Positions 45,626 through 55,534 of a stretch of 64,000 bases of DNA are shown piece after piece; the first letter of the stretch is position 1; each line of letters opens with the position of its first letter. The translations under genes and the position numbers were made by a program. This DNA comes from Bacillus sp. RO3. GTDB lineage: Bacteria; Bacillota; Bacilli; Bacillales; Bacillaceae_B. The notes beneath the pieces were generated by a model. It saw only the letters and a list, made by a program, of their open reading frames with translations, was not told where the DNA came from and searched no databases. Location: positions 186,001 through 250,000 of the forward strand of contig NZ_JAAXCV010000030.1 in NCBI RefSeq assembly GCF_012911895.1, given 5' to 3'.

Positions 45626-45655
45626 GAAAAAGCCAGCCCCATAAGGGCTGACTGT
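45626..45655 (-). terminator. intrinsic terminator of the small lipoprotein gene
   Basis: Minus strand AGTCAGCCC pairs with GGGGCTGGCT, followed by TTTTCATTT. Confidence 0.7.
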
Positions 45656-45661
45656 CATGGA

Positions 45662-45799
45662 TTATTCCTCTGTACCGCTTTCTTCTTCCATGTTTTCTTC
45701 CGTTTCCGTTCCTGTGTCTTCCTCGGAGTCGCCGCTGCATCCGGCTGCAAATGTCACTACTGATAGAGCTGTCATCAACATTAATAACCATTTTTTCAT
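45662..45799 (-). CDS. tiny acidic lipoprotein
   Basis: 45 residues behind ACAGGAGGC. Classical lipoprotein signal: MKKW, a hydrophobic run, lipobox FAAGC with Cys20. The mature peptide is only 26 residues, nearly all Glu, Thr, Ser and Asp (SGDSEEDTGTETEEN). A comparable class of short acidic lipoproteins is common in Bacillus but unexplained. Confidence 0.7.
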   Translation of the reverse strand: MKKWLLMLMTALSVVTFAAGCSGDSEEDTGTETEENMEEESGTEE

Positions 45800-45941
45800 T
45801 TTAAATAGCCTCCTGTTATGATGCTTTGTTCAACTACATCTTTATCATACTGACTTTCAGAAGAAAAAGAAGACTATTTACCTTTTTTTAACATTCCTTT
45901 AGAATCTGTTAATCCAGCTTTTACAAATATCTCTGCCATCT

Positions 45942-46733
45942 TCACGAATGAAGCGCAGAAGATTTTGTTGCATCGATTAATTCTTTGATCGTATTTAACT
46001 TCCCAAGCTGGATCAGTTCGATGATTTTGCTTCCAACGACAACGCCATCACAGTTCGCACTCATTTTCTTCACATGTTCCGGTGTTGATATTCCGAAGCC
46101 GGCAAGTACCGGGACGGGGCTGTTTTCTTTCAGCCTGCTCAAGTGATCTGAAACGGTGTCTTCAAATCCTTCTCTCGTTCCGGTAATACCGTTGATTGTA
46201 ACCGCATAAAGGAACCCTTCTGTCACGGAAGCCAACTTCCGGATTCTTTCTATTGGACTCGTCAGTGTTGCCAATTGTATGATGGCGATCTCATTTTCAT
46301 TTGCCGGCTGTTTCACTAAATCATGATGTTCAAGTGGCAGGTCAGGAATGATCACACCGTCCACCCCTGCAACAGCACAATCCTGAAAGAATCGTTCTAC
46401 CCCATATTGATAAACAGGATTTACGTAAGTCATGAATAGTATTGGAATCCCTATTTCTGCTCTCCTTTTCTTCAGCACGTTAAAAACGTTTTGAAGTGAC
46501 GTTCCTTTTTCCAGGGCACGTTTTCCTGCCTTCTGGATAATCGGCCCATCGGCTACGGGATCTGAAAAAGGGATCCCCACTTCAATCGCAGTCGCACCGG
46601 CATCTTCCAGCATTTTGAGAGTTGAAGTTAAGGACTCAATCCCTCCATCTCCAGCCATCACATAAGGGATGAACAATTTATTTCCAGTTTCCATTTCTCC
46701 TTGAAGCTTGTTATCTAGAAATGATTTACCCAT
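45942..46733 (-). CDS. trpA: tryptophan synthase alpha chain
   Basis: 263 residues. Catalytic Glu51 and Asp62 in [16 protein letters not shown]; later [15 protein letters not shown] and the phosphate site VLAGFGIST and VVVGSKI. It splits indole-3-glycerol phosphate to indole and glyceraldehyde 3-phosphate. The start overlaps the trpB stop by eight bases. Last gene of the operon. Confidence 0.96.
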   Translation of the reverse strand: MGKSFLDNKLQGEMETGNKLFIPYVMAGDGGIESLTSTLKMLEDAGATAIEVGIPFSDPVADGPIIQKAGKRALEKGTSLQNVFNVLKKRRAEIGIPILFMTYVNPVYQYGVERFFQDCAVAGVDGVIIPDLPLEHHDLVKQPANENEIAIIQLATLTSPIERIRKLASVTEGFLYAVTINGITGTREGFEDTVSDHLSRLKENSPVPVLAGFGISTPEHVKKMSANCDGVVVGSKIIELIQLGKLNTIKELIDATKSSALHS

Positions 46734-47928
46734 GTTGACTACCTCCCAGTAACTCCTTTACTTGCTCTACATCTTTATCCCCTCTGCCGGACAGACAAAT
46801 CACCACTGATTCTTCACTCTCCATGGTTGCCGCTAGTTTCACTGCATACGCTACGGCATGGGAACTTTCCAGTGCAGGTATAATCCCCTCCGTCTGGGAT
46901 AATTGCTTAAAGGCAGCCAGCGCCTGCACGTCAGAAACAGCTGTATATTGAACTCTGTCAATCTCCTTTAAATAGCTGTGTTCCGGTCCAACGCCCGGGT
47001 AATCGAGGCCTGCTGATATGGAATGTGCTTCTTGTATCTGCCCTTCCTCATTTTGCAGCAAATACATCATGCTTCCATGAAGGATACCTACAGACCCTTT
47101 CGTTAATGTGGCTGCATGTTGATCGGTTTCAACCCCGCTTCCTGCTGCTTCCACACCGTATAAATCCACTTCTTTATCTTCTAAAAAAGGGTGGAACATG
47201 CCGATTGCGTTACTTCCACCGCCAACACAGGCTACAATGGCCTTTGGCAGACGCTGTTCCTTTTCAATAAATTGGCGCTTCGTTTCTTTCCCTATGACAC
47301 TTTGAAAATCCCGAACCATCTTTGGAAACGGATGGGGCCCCAATACGGACCCCATGATATAATGAGTGTCTTCGACATTTGCCACCCAATATCGCAAGGC
47401 TTCATTGACTGCGTCTTTTAATGTGGCGCTTCCCTGTGACACACTGACGACTTTCGCACCTAGAAGTTCCATTCGAAAAACATTTAACTTCTGTCTCTTG
47501 ATATCTTCCTCCCCCATGAAAATGACGCAATCAAGGTTTAAAAGTGCGCATACGGTAGCGGTGGCGACACCGTGCTGTCCAGCTCCTGTTTCAGCGACGA
47601 TTTTTCTTTTACCCATGCGTTCTGCCAGGAGTGCCTGGCCGATTGTATTGTTTATCTTGTGGGCTCCCGTATGATTTAGATCTTCACGCTTTAAATAGAT
47701 TTTTGCTCCTCCCACCTGTCTGCTTAGATTTTCAGCCAGGTAGAGTGGATTTTCCCTTCCCACATAATCTTTTAAATAGTTTTGAAACTTCTCTTGGAAT
47801 TCTTGGTCCTGTACCGCTTCATCATAAGCCGTTTCCAATTCCTGAACGGCCTTCATCAAGGATTCGGGGACGAACCTTCCTCCAAATTGTCCAAATAACC
47901 CTTTTTGATCTGGTTGTGCGTAAATCAT
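46726..47928 (-). CDS. trpB: tryptophan synthase beta chain
   Basis: 400 residues. PLP lysine in [11 protein letters not shown] (Lys91), [10 protein letters not shown], and the phosphate-binding loop [12 protein letters not shown]. It condenses indole with serine. ATG behind GGAGGAATGTAA; 31 bases separate it from trpF. Confidence 0.97.
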   Translation of the reverse strand: MIYAQPDQKGLFGQFGGRFVPESLMKAVQELETAYDEAVQDQEFQEKFQNYLKDYVGRENPLYLAENLSRQVGGAKIYLKREDLNHTGAHKINNTIGQALLAERMGKRKIVAETGAGQHGVATATVCALLNLDCVIFMGEEDIKRQKLNVFRMELLGAKVVSVSQGSATLKDAVNEALRYWVANVEDTHYIMGSVLGPHPFPKMVRDFQSVIGKETKRQFIEKEQRLPKAIVACVGGGSNAIGMFHPFLEDKEVDLYGVEAAGSGVETDQHAATLTKGSVGILHGSMMYLLQNEEGQIQEAHSISAGLDYPGVGPEHSYLKEIDRVQYTAVSDVQALAAFKQLSQTEGIIPALESSHAVAYAVKLAATMESEESVVICLSGRGDKDVEQVKELLGGSQHG

Positions 47929-47959
47929 TTACATTCCTCCATTCAGTTCAATTAAGACC

Positions 47960-48565
47960 TTACAAACTCTTCGCTTCCCGGATGAAAGATTGAATCTTTT
48001 TCCGATCCTTTCTTCCCTCCGTCTCTACTCCGCTTGAAACATCGACCATATAGGGACGGACCTTCGTAATGGCTTCCCTGACATTCTCCGCTGTAAGCCC
48101 TCCTGCAAGGATCATCTGTTGATGGTAGGTCGAAGCATCGGCATAACTCCAGTCGAACGTCGTCCCATTGCCTCCCCGGTATGGTCCATTTCCACTATCC
48201 AACAGAATCAATCCACCACCAAAGTGTCCAACTCCCACTAAATCTTCTTTTTCCTTTACTCCAATCGCTTTGATATAGGGAAGACCGAGATCATGACAAA
48301 AATCTGCCGATTCATCTCCATGGAGCTGAACATAATCCAGATTCACGTCCCTATAGATTTCTTCGAGGAACTCTTTCGTTTCATTTACAAACACGCCTAT
48401 TTTCATCACTTCAGATGGGAGTCCAGCACATATATGCGCTGCAGATTCTACATCAATTTTCCTTTTACTTTCTGCGAACACAAACCCCAGTGCATCAGCG
48501 CGGGCTTCAAGTGCCCAGCGAGCTTCCATTTCGTTTCTGATTCCACATATTTTCACTTTTGTCAT
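47960..48565 (-). CDS. trpF: phosphoribosylanthranilate isomerase
   Basis: 201 residues, TIM barrel. Catalytic Cys in VKICGIRN (Cys7) and Asp in LDSGNGPYRGGNGTTFDW (second Asp). End motif MVDVSSGVETEGRKD holds the phosphate site. Four-base overlap with trpC. Confidence 0.95.
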   Translation of the reverse strand: MTKVKICGIRNEMEARWALEARADALGFVFAESKRKIDVESAAHICAGLPSEVMKIGVFVNETKEFLEEIYRDVNLDYVQLHGDESADFCHDLGLPYIKAIGVKEKEDLVGVGHFGGGLILLDSGNGPYRGGNGTTFDWSYADASTYHQQMILAGGLTAENVREAITKVRPYMVDVSSGVETEGRKDRKKIQSFIREAKSL

Positions 48566-49350
48566 TTCGCCACACCTTTACTTACTTGAAGAGACTTCAG
48601 TTTAGCAGCTGGATCGTGACTTCTCATTAAGGTTTCACCCACTAGAACACCGTTAGCCCCTGCATTTACTGCCCTTGTGCAATCATCCTCATTCCTTATG
48701 CCACTCTCACTGATGAAGACGACATCCTTCCCCTTGATCATTGTTCCGAGTTCTTCAGTGGCGTGAAGATCTACTTCGAAGGTCTTGAGGTTACGGTTAT
48801 TCACACCAATCATGTTTGCACCCAACTCAATCGCTGCCTTCATTTCTTCTGCATGATGAACCTCCACTAACACTTCCAGATCACATGTTGCAGCATATGA
48901 ATATAATTCTCGCAGTCTTTCATTCTCTAAAGCCGCTACGATCAAAAGGATGACATTTGCCCCGGCGTCCTTTGCACGGTCGATCTGTATTTCATCAATG
49001 ATAAAGTCTTTACACAGAATAGGGAGACTGACGGCTCTGCGAACATTTGCCAGATCTTCCATGCTCCCTTTAAAGAATTGAGAATCGGTCAACACTGAAA
49101 TGGCACAGGCTCCGGCTTCTTCATATTTCCTTGCCTGAACAACAGGATCCACTTCTGTTCGTATATCTCCTTTTGATGGAGATGCCCGCTTTATTTCGGC
49201 AATGACCTGCAGTCTTGATGCCGCCTTCAGGGTTTGGAATAATGATGGAGGTGGTACACTTCCATGTTGGTAGGATGCATATCCTTCATTCTTTAACTGT
49301 GTCACTTCCTTTTTCTTCACTTCAATGATCGTTTCCAGAATGGTAGACAA
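48562..49350 (-). CDS. trpC: indole-3-glycerol phosphate synthase
   Basis: 262 residues from a TTG behind AGCAGGTGATTTAA. Barrel motifs IAEIKRASPSKGDI, LCKDFIIDEIQID and VFISESGIRNEDD carry the catalytic lysines and glutamates. Starts directly at the trpD stop. Confidence 0.96.
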   Translation of the reverse strand: MSTILETIIEVKKKEVTQLKNEGYASYQHGSVPPPSLFQTLKAASRLQVIAEIKRASPSKGDIRTEVDPVVQARKYEEAGACAISVLTDSQFFKGSMEDLANVRRAVSLPILCKDFIIDEIQIDRAKDAGANVILLIVAALENERLRELYSYAATCDLEVLVEVHHAEEMKAAIELGANMIGVNNRNLKTFEVDLHATEELGTMIKGKDVVFISESGIRNEDDCTRAVNAGANGVLVGETLMRSHDPAAKLKSLQVSKGVAK

Positions 49351-50376
49351 TTAAATCACCTGCTTTCTTCGTTGTCGGCTGAAATGAACCACGGATTGAT
49401 AGGTTTCATTGGCCCGGCCGCTTTCGATGCTTTCTCTTGCAAGCTTCACACCTTCTGTAAAGGTGGAGGCTTTCCCATGTGCATAGAGGGCAATTCCTGC
49501 ATTGAGGAGGACTGTATCGGTATAGGCCCCAGGTTTTCCTTCTAATACTTCCTGTAGAATTCTGGCATTCTCTCTGGCATCCCCGCCTCTAATCTCATCC
49601 ATTGAATAATGTTGTAGTCCTACATCTTCTCCTGTCAGAGTGAGTGAAGTCAGTTCACCATCCTCAAGGAGAACAAGGTGATTTTCCCCGGCTAAAGAGG
49701 CTTCATCCATGTAATCGGCCCCGTTCAGTACAATCGCGCGCTTTCTGCCCAATTCATGTAATACTCTGGCCACCGTTTCCAATTTATCTCTTCTGTAAAC
49801 CCCCACCAGCTGCGTCTCCAGGTGGACCGGATTGGTCAGGGGGCCAATCAAATTAAAGATAGTTGGAATCTTCATTTCCTTTCTTATGTTCATCACCCTT
49901 TTCAATCCTGAATGAACGAATGGAGCATATAAAAAGGCTATATTGGATTCATTCAGCAGCTTTTCAATTTCATGGGACTGGAAATCGAGGGAGATCCCTA
50001 AATGTTCCAATACATCCGCACTTCCTGTTTTACTTGATATACTTCTGTTCCCATGTTTCGCTACCTTTACTCCTGCGCCGGCAAGGACAAATGCGCTTGT
50101 TGTACTGATATTAAAGCTCTGAGATCCATCCCCTCCTGTGCCGCAGTTATCCATTACATCCGGCATGGTGCTCATAACCGGCATTGCTTTCTCCCTCAAT
50201 ACTTCCACGAGAGCCGTCATTTCATCAACCGTTTCCCCTTTCATTTTCAGAAGGGTTAGGAAACAGGCAATCTGACTCTCTGTCGTCTCTTCAAGGAAGA
50301 CTTCCTGAACTGCTCTTCTCATCTCATCTCTTTCTAAGGAATGACCGCTAGATAGCTTTTGTAGATATGGTTTCAC
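49351..50376 (-). CDS. trpD: anthranilate phosphoribosyltransferase
   Basis: 341 residues, GTG start behind AAAGGAG inside the 3' end of trpG (29-base overlap). PRPP motif DNCGTGGDGSQSFNIST and the KHGNRSISSKTGSADVLE loop are intact. It transfers the phosphoribosyl group to anthranilate. Confidence 0.96.
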   Translation of the reverse strand: MKPYLQKLSSGHSLERDEMRRAVQEVFLEETTESQIACFLTLLKMKGETVDEMTALVEVLREKAMPVMSTMPDVMDNCGTGGDGSQSFNISTTSAFVLAGAGVKVAKHGNRSISSKTGSADVLEHLGISLDFQSHEIEKLLNESNIAFLYAPFVHSGLKRVMNIRKEMKIPTIFNLIGPLTNPVHLETQLVGVYRRDKLETVARVLHELGRKRAIVLNGADYMDEASLAGENHLVLLEDGELTSLTLTGEDVGLQHYSMDEIRGGDARENARILQEVLEGKPGAYTDTVLLNAGIALYAHGKASTFTEGVKLARESIESGRANETYQSVVHFSRQRRKQVI

Positions 50377-50959
50377 GGTTATTCTCCTTTCTCATCTCAT
50401 TTATAAAGTTCTGAATGATTTTCTTCCCTGTCTTCGTCCCGATGGATTCCGGGTGGAACTGGACCCCGAATAATGGATGCTTCATATGCTTGATCGCCAT
50501 GATTTCTCCATCATCCATGGCCATGGCCACAGTCTCTAAAGGTGGAGGCAGCGTCCCTTTCTTAATCACCAGGGAGTGATATCTCATGACCTCCAAAGGC
50601 TGAGGCAGATAATCGAATAATCCTCCTCCACTGTGTTTGATCAGGGAAGTTTTACCATGCATGACTTTGCCGGCTATTTCGATTGTTGCACCGAATACCG
50701 TTCCAATTGCCTGATGACCCAAACATACCCCGAGAATCGGCACACTAGCGTGAAGATTCTGTATAATCGGGATACAGACCCCCGAATTTTCCGGCTTCCC
50801 CGGACCTGGAGATAAAATGATCCCCGACGGGTTCAATTTCTTGATCTCTTCCAAAGTAATTTCATCATTTCGTTTCACGAGGACGTCTTCACCAAGTTCT
50901 TCAATATATTGATACAGGTTATACGTAAAGGAATCATAGTTATCGATAAGAAGAATCAT
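50348..50959 (-). CDS. trpG: anthranilate synthase glutamine amidotransferase subunit
   Basis: 203 residues, class I glutaminase. Nucleophile Cys79 in LGVCLGHQ; His169 and Glu171 in FHPESIGT. It overlaps trpE by four bases and feeds ammonia to TrpE. Bacillus subtilis has no trpG in its trp operon and shares pabA from the folate operon, so a dedicated copy here is notable. It could also serve PabB. Confidence 0.94.
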   Translation of the reverse strand: MILLIDNYDSFTYNLYQYIEELGEDVLVKRNDEITLEEIKKLNPSGIILSPGPGKPENSGVCIPIIQNLHASVPILGVCLGHQAIGTVFGATIEIAGKVMHGKTSLIKHSGGGLFDYLPQPLEVMRYHSLVIKKGTLPPPLETVAMAMDDGEIMAIKHMKHPLFGVQFHPESIGTKTGKKIIQNFINEMRKENNRETISTKAI

Positions 50960-52350
50960 CCCGTCACCTCCAGTAATGATTTTGCTTTATTCATCGTTTC
51001 CTCATACTCGCTGGCTGGATCTGAATCATAAACAATCCCGGCACCTGCTTGAACATATGCTGTTTTATCTTTAAGGACCATCGTCCGGATTGCAAGGGCA
51101 AAATCCAGATTCCCATTCACCCCGATATAGCCGACGGCTCCCGAGTATACTCCCCGCTTTCTGATTTCCAACTCATTGATGATTTGCATCGCCCTGATCT
51201 TCGGCGCCCCGCTGACAGTACCTGCCGGCAGACAGCTTGTTAATGCCTCAAGTGGGGTAACATCCTCTTTCAATACGCCTTTTACCTCTGAAACGATGTG
51301 CATAACATATTTATATCTTTCTATCGTTAAATATTTGGAAAGGGAAATGGAGCCGATCTCACATACCCTGCCTAAGTCATTCCTCCCCAGGTCCACCAGC
51401 ATCCGGTGTTCAGCAATCTCTTTCTCGTCTGTAAGTAATTCCCTCTCAAGCTCCACATCTTCTTGTTGTGTTTTCCCTCTAGGCCGTGTTCCGGCGATAG
51501 GGTTTGTCGTGATCTCCCTCCCCTGAATTTTCAACAGGCTTTCGGGTGATGCACCCAACACGACGTACTCTTCGAAATCGATAAAGAACATATAGGGTGA
51601 TGGATTTGATTTTCTTAAAGACCTGTAAAATAAGAAGGGATCATCAGAAAAGGCGGCCTGCAGTCGCTGGGACAGTACGACCTGGAATATCTCTCCTTCC
51701 CGGATCGATTTTTTTGCTGTCTCTACTTTCTTCATGAATTCACTTTTCGACGTTTGAGAATGAAATGAAAGCCGACTGAGTTTTTCTTTATGACTTTCTA
51801 AGTACACACTGGAAAGCTCCTTTTCCACTTCTAGTACCTTTCCATCAAGGCATTCCTTCGTTTCTTCTGTCCAATCATTCATGGCGACAATAAAGACTTT
51901 GTGCTCAAGATGATCGAAAACGATGACTTTCTCATAAAACATTAAATGTATATCCGGCATCTCCAATTCGTCCTGTGGGGTTATCCCGATTTCCTCATAT
52001 AGCCTGATCACGTCATATCCAAGATACCCGATTCCCCCACCGGCAAAAGGGAACGGGACATCCTTCAGATCGTGGTAAGGAATAAGTCCCTGTATGATTT
52101 CAATGGGATCTCCCTCTATTATTTCTCTTTCAGTTGTCGAGTTTTTTTGTAAATGAACGGTATTTCCATACGCTCTGCATTCAAGAAATGGATCACTTCC
52201 CACAAAGGAATACCTCCCGGATTGTTCATGCTTCAATGAACTTTCCAATAAAAATTTCTTTTTACCCTTTAATGATTGAAAAAGGGATATGGGTGTAAAG
52301 ATATCTCCGTTTAATTCTTTCACTACATAATTCACTGCTAGCTGATTCAT
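50956..52350 (-). CDS. trpE: anthranilate synthase component I
   Basis: 464 residues from the ATG at 52350, ten bases after GGAGG. The N-terminal LLESSLKHEQSGRYSFVG is the tryptophan feedback site. The chorismate core has GEIFQVVLSQR, TNPIAGTRPRGKT, LTDEKEIAEHRMLVDLGRNDLGRV and LPAGTVSGAPKIRA. First gene of trpEGDCFBA, controlled by two T-boxes. Confidence 0.96.
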   Translation of the reverse strand: MNQLAVNYVVKELNGDIFTPISLFQSLKGKKKFLLESSLKHEQSGRYSFVGSDPFLECRAYGNTVHLQKNSTTEREIIEGDPIEIIQGLIPYHDLKDVPFPFAGGGIGYLGYDVIRLYEEIGITPQDELEMPDIHLMFYEKVIVFDHLEHKVFIVAMNDWTEETKECLDGKVLEVEKELSSVYLESHKEKLSRLSFHSQTSKSEFMKKVETAKKSIREGEIFQVVLSQRLQAAFSDDPFLFYRSLRKSNPSPYMFFIDFEEYVVLGASPESLLKIQGREITTNPIAGTRPRGKTQQEDVELERELLTDEKEIAEHRMLVDLGRNDLGRVCEIGSISLSKYLTIERYKYVMHIVSEVKGVLKEDVTPLEALTSCLPAGTVSGAPKIRAMQIINELEIRKRGVYSGAVGYIGVNGNLDFALAIRTMVLKDKTAYVQAGAGIVYDSDPASEYEETMNKAKSLLEVTG

Positions 52351-52382
52351 CGTGTCCAATCCTCCAGTTTACTATTTACAAT

Positions 52383-52674
52383 AAAAAAATAAAAAAAAGT
52401 CCCCTATGAACAGAAAAACCTGTTCATAGAGGACGATGCTGACCGCGGTGCCACCTCTTGTTGGGATGCACAAACGACATCCCCTCTTGTTTCAAGTACG
52501 GGGCGTTTTCACCCGATACTCTATCCCTTTAACGGCGGAATTCCGTACAGCCCTACTGTTATTCAGACCGTCTCTCATAAGTCCATTCCAGACAAGCTAT
52601 CATGCCAAGGTCTCACCATCCCCGGCTCTCTGTCATGCATCACTTGAATGTACTCCTCTTACTCTACGATTTAT
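52383..52674 (-). promoter_or_regulatory. T-box riboswitch 2 (proximal to trpE), tryptophan specifier
   Basis: Antiterminator GAGGTGGCACCGCGGTC (complement at 52441-52457). The terminator GTCCTCTATGAACAG/CTGTTCATAGGGGAC is followed by a long T run (52383-52434). The specifier loop reads GGAATGGACTTATGAG, giving UGG for tryptophan. It responds to uncharged tRNA-Trp. Confidence 0.92.
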
Positions 52675-52685
52675 CAGTATTTAGT

Positions 52686-52985
52686 TATAAAAAAAAGAGC
52701 ATCTCAAATCCATTTACATCATGTAAAGGACGAGATACCCGTGGTGCCACCTTTGTTGACTGCCTAAACAGTCCACTCAATCGTATCGAAGCTATAGCTT
52801 GAATACGCGTCTTTTGTAACGATAAGACATTCGCCAAAGCCTACTCTCCATGATTTCGGTTTGGAAGCTCGGAAGTCCATTCCCTAAGATCGTTCACACT
52901 GGTTCGCACCAACCACCAGCTCTCTTTAGTGTCGATCAAAGGTACTCCTCTTCGTCAAAGCCGTTCGCTCATTTAATTAATTGTC
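52686..52985 (-). promoter_or_regulatory. T-box riboswitch 1 (distal), tryptophan specifier
   Basis: A second complete T-box upstream of the first. Stem I has AGAGAGCTGGTGGTTGGTG, and the specifier loop GGAATGGACTTCCGAG again gives UGG. Antiterminator AAAGGTGGCACCACGG (complement 52739-52754). The terminator stem TCTCGTCCTTTACA/TGTAAATGGATTTGAGA is followed by CTCTTTTTTTT (52688-52738). In series the two give a tighter, more graded off state. Confidence 0.92.
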
Positions 52986-52986
52986 T

Positions 52987-53018
52987 ATTATACTAATCCC
53001 TTTCATCTCCAATGTCAA
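52987..53018 (-). promoter_or_regulatory. candidate trp operon promoter
   Basis: Perfect TTGACA and TATAAT boxes on the minus strand, but 20 bases apart. TAGTAT at 17 bases from the same -35 is the alternative -10. It lies just ahead of the first T-box. Confidence 0.45.
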
Positions 53019-53058
53019 CTGTTTATATAAAATATTATTCACTGTTTCATGAAGCGGT

Positions 53059-53916
53059 TCATGCAATCGATATCATCAAGGAATCACAAACGGGCTTGTA
53101 ACCGATTTCTTTATAGATCTTGTTGGAAGTGGGATTATCAAGGTCCGTATAGAGGGTGCAGAAAGAATAATCCTTGAGTAATAACCGGCTCAATTCCGCT
53201 ACGACAGAAGAAGCATACCCCTTTTCCCTTTGATTTAGGGGGGTGTATACAAAGTTTACCGTTATGCCATTTTCCGTTCTTCTTGCTCCCCTTGCCATGG
53301 AGACCGGTTCTCCATTCACTTGCCAAAAATACACATAGGATTCATTTTCAATCATATCCCCCGCCCTCTCCAAGGCCTCATCATAACTCATGGGAAGAAC
53401 TTCGGTATCCTGGACAAACCCATAGATCCACCGGGCAAGGATTTGTTCATGCCCCTTCTGTACCGGCACCAAATCACCTTCACTCATTGGAATATCATTC
53501 ACTTCATTCAATTGATAGACACGCTGATTCATCTTTACCTCAAAACGATCTCCGGTAACATGACACCATGCATGTGTTAAATGAAGTGCAGTTTCTTTTT
53601 CTGCAACAAAACCGGGAAACGTTACTCCATTCGCTTCACAAAAACCTTGAAGCTGTTCGACAATGCCCTGAATATCCTCTTTTCCCACCTTAAGTGTACT
53701 GACAAGATAATGAGGAGGCGTCATAATAAATGATCCCACCACCGAGTGACTCTCATCTTCCACTAACAGAAGCAATGGATCTTTGTAATTATCACTCATT
53801 ATCATACTGTTCAATAATCCAAGTGGCAGGTTATTGGCGGCTTCATTTTCCATGAGCAGCGAATAGACCCTCTCTTTAAAAGTGGCTGCGTCCCTATACT
53901 TTGTGAGTTTAAACAT
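53059..53916 (-). CDS. GNAT family N-acetyltransferase
   Basis: 285 residues from the ATG at 53916 behind GGGGTGATGAA; the open frame continues upstream into the desaturase gene without support. The C-terminal GNAT core is VNFVYTPLNQREKGYASSVV (R-E-K-G-Y-A loop), then YTDLDNPTSNKIYKEIGY. The N-terminal half is a divergent acetyltransferase-like module, as in YjaB/FR47-like two-part proteins. Substrate unknown. Confidence 0.85.
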   Translation of the reverse strand: MFKLTKYRDAATFKERVYSLLMENEAANNLPLGLLNSMIMSDNYKDPLLLLVEDESHSVVGSFIMTPPHYLVSTLKVGKEDIQGIVEQLQGFCEANGVTFPGFVAEKETALHLTHAWCHVTGDRFEVKMNQRVYQLNEVNDIPMSEGDLVPVQKGHEQILARWIYGFVQDTEVLPMSYDEALERAGDMIENESYVYFWQVNGEPVSMARGARRTENGITVNFVYTPLNQREKGYASSVVAELSRLLLKDYSFCTLYTDLDNPTSNKIYKEIGYKPVCDSLMISIA

Positions 53917-53963
53917 TTCATCACCCCATTTCTTCATTCGACCTGCACCGCTGAAAAACCTGC

Positions 53964-55460
53964 TTAAGCCGGCAAAGTTCTTCCGGTAATGGAATGAAAT
54001 ACATGGTAGGCACTGACCGATACGCCAATGGTTCCCGCACCTGGAAAGACCGAGTCGCCGCACATCCAGATGTTCTTCAAGGAAGTCCTATGGGAAAGAC
54101 TATTAAATAGGGCATGGTCGATGGTTTGGGGAAATCCCCCGACCATGCCTCCAGGCCGGCCTGTAAATCGTTCCCAGGCTTTCGGTGCCCCGGGATACAC
54201 TTCCACCATACCATTCCTAATCGAAGGAAGGACCGTCTCTATGGAACGAACCATCTTTTCCTGAAGTCTTTCTTTATAAGAGTCATATTTTTCTTTGGTG
54301 CTCCATTTTTCCAATTTTGTATGGGTTGATATGGTTAGGGTACGAAACCTTTCAGGAGCACGCTTCCTGTCATTTTGATGGGATAATGAAAGGAAAAGGT
54401 GGTCCCCCTCTGTCATATTTCCATTTTTACTGGTGCAAATTTGTGAGTACAATGGAAAATGTTCTGGTATTGATTCTTCTTTAAGTAACATGTAGAGGGA
54501 CATGGTTCCCCATAATGCTTCATTCTCTTTGCCTTCTAAATACACTGCTAGTTTTTGTCTATAGTGTGAAGGAAACAGACCTTTCAAGGATTGAACAGGA
54601 ATATTGCATATAACATGGTCTGCACGGTATTCACTTCCTCTATGGTCAACGACTACCCACTTATGATCCTGAGGGTCACAATTAATACCAACTACCTTTC
54701 TGCCTAAAATCGGCTTAGCTCCAAAAGTTTCTGAGGCCCTAACAAGAGTGTGGGCAATTTGAAACAGCCCGCCTTCGAGGTAATAGGCTCCTTCGTGATA
54801 AATATCCAGAGCCTGGCACCCGAGGATTGATGAACACTGATCGCTGGTTGTTTGCATACTATCAATAAGCTGGCCGTCAATAAAATGCTTAAAGGAAGGG
54901 TGGTCGTGAAGCTTACATTTCTCCAATAAGTCGATCATGGTCTGTTGAAGTCGAGGAAGAAGTCTAATGGATCCAGGTCGTAAGCTAAGGATGAGCCCCT
55001 TCCATTCTCCTATGGTTTTAGGCGGAAGGGCCGGAAGGGAAATCATAAGCTTTCTGATTTCTTTCGCTACCTTGTATACTTCTGAATAAAATCGCGTCAG
55101 ATTATCTGAGATTTCAGGGAAGGCTTTCATCAATTCATGGACATGTTCTTTCCTATTTCGGTGAAAGCTCAGGGTTTTGTCCGGAAGATGAATATCCATG
55201 ACCCTTTCAAGCAATTGAGAATGAGGGGGCTCTACCTCCAAATAGTTAAAAATCCGGTTATGGATCCCCCCATTTTCAAAGCCCATGCCAAGAGTCGCCC
55301 CTACAGGAAATAAGGCTTTCCCTCTTTGGAATTTACCTGCGCATCCTCCCCATTCCCTGGAAGCTTCTAACACCAGTACATCATAATCTGCCTTCCCAAG
55401 AAGGGCAGCAGCTGTGAGTCCGCCAATTCCTCCACCAATGATGACAACTGATTTCTTCAT
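53964..55460 (-). CDS. CrtI/CrtN-like FAD-dependent desaturase/oxidoreductase
   Basis: 498 residues from the ATG at 55460 (AAGGGTGA upstream). Rossmann FAD site VVIIGGGIGGLTAAALLGKADYDVLVLE, then WGGCAGKF. C-terminal FAD signature IWMCGDSVFPGAGTIGVSVSA is the carotenoid-desaturase/carotene-isomerase (CrtISO-like) motif. The family dehydrogenates or isomerises polyene chains. No crtM, crtP or other pigment gene lies beside it, so pigment synthesis is only a possibility. It reads into the GNAT gene 47 bases away. Confidence 0.82.
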   Translation of the reverse strand: MKKSVVIIGGGIGGLTAAALLGKADYDVLVLEASREWGGCAGKFQRGKALFPVGATLGMGFENGGIHNRIFNYLEVEPPHSQLLERVMDIHLPDKTLSFHRNRKEHVHELMKAFPEISDNLTRFYSEVYKVAKEIRKLMISLPALPPKTIGEWKGLILSLRPGSIRLLPRLQQTMIDLLEKCKLHDHPSFKHFIDGQLIDSMQTTSDQCSSILGCQALDIYHEGAYYLEGGLFQIAHTLVRASETFGAKPILGRKVVGINCDPQDHKWVVVDHRGSEYRADHVICNIPVQSLKGLFPSHYRQKLAVYLEGKENEALWGTMSLYMLLKEESIPEHFPLYSQICTSKNGNMTEGDHLFLSLSHQNDRKRAPERFRTLTISTHTKLEKWSTKEKYDSYKERLQEKMVRSIETVLPSIRNGMVEVYPGAPKAWERFTGRPGGMVGGFPQTIDHALFNSLSHRTSLKNIWMCGDSVFPGAGTIGVSVSAYHVFHSITGRTLPA

Positions 55461-55534
55461 AGTCTCATTCACCCTTTTCTTGATACTACCATCCAATGTA
55501 CTTTATTATCTTCACAATGACAAAGATGGATGGG

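Noticed and set aside
52360-53058. TRAP (NAG-repeat) leader for the trp operon
   Set aside because: No series of GAG/UAG triplets; both leader halves fold as T-boxes.
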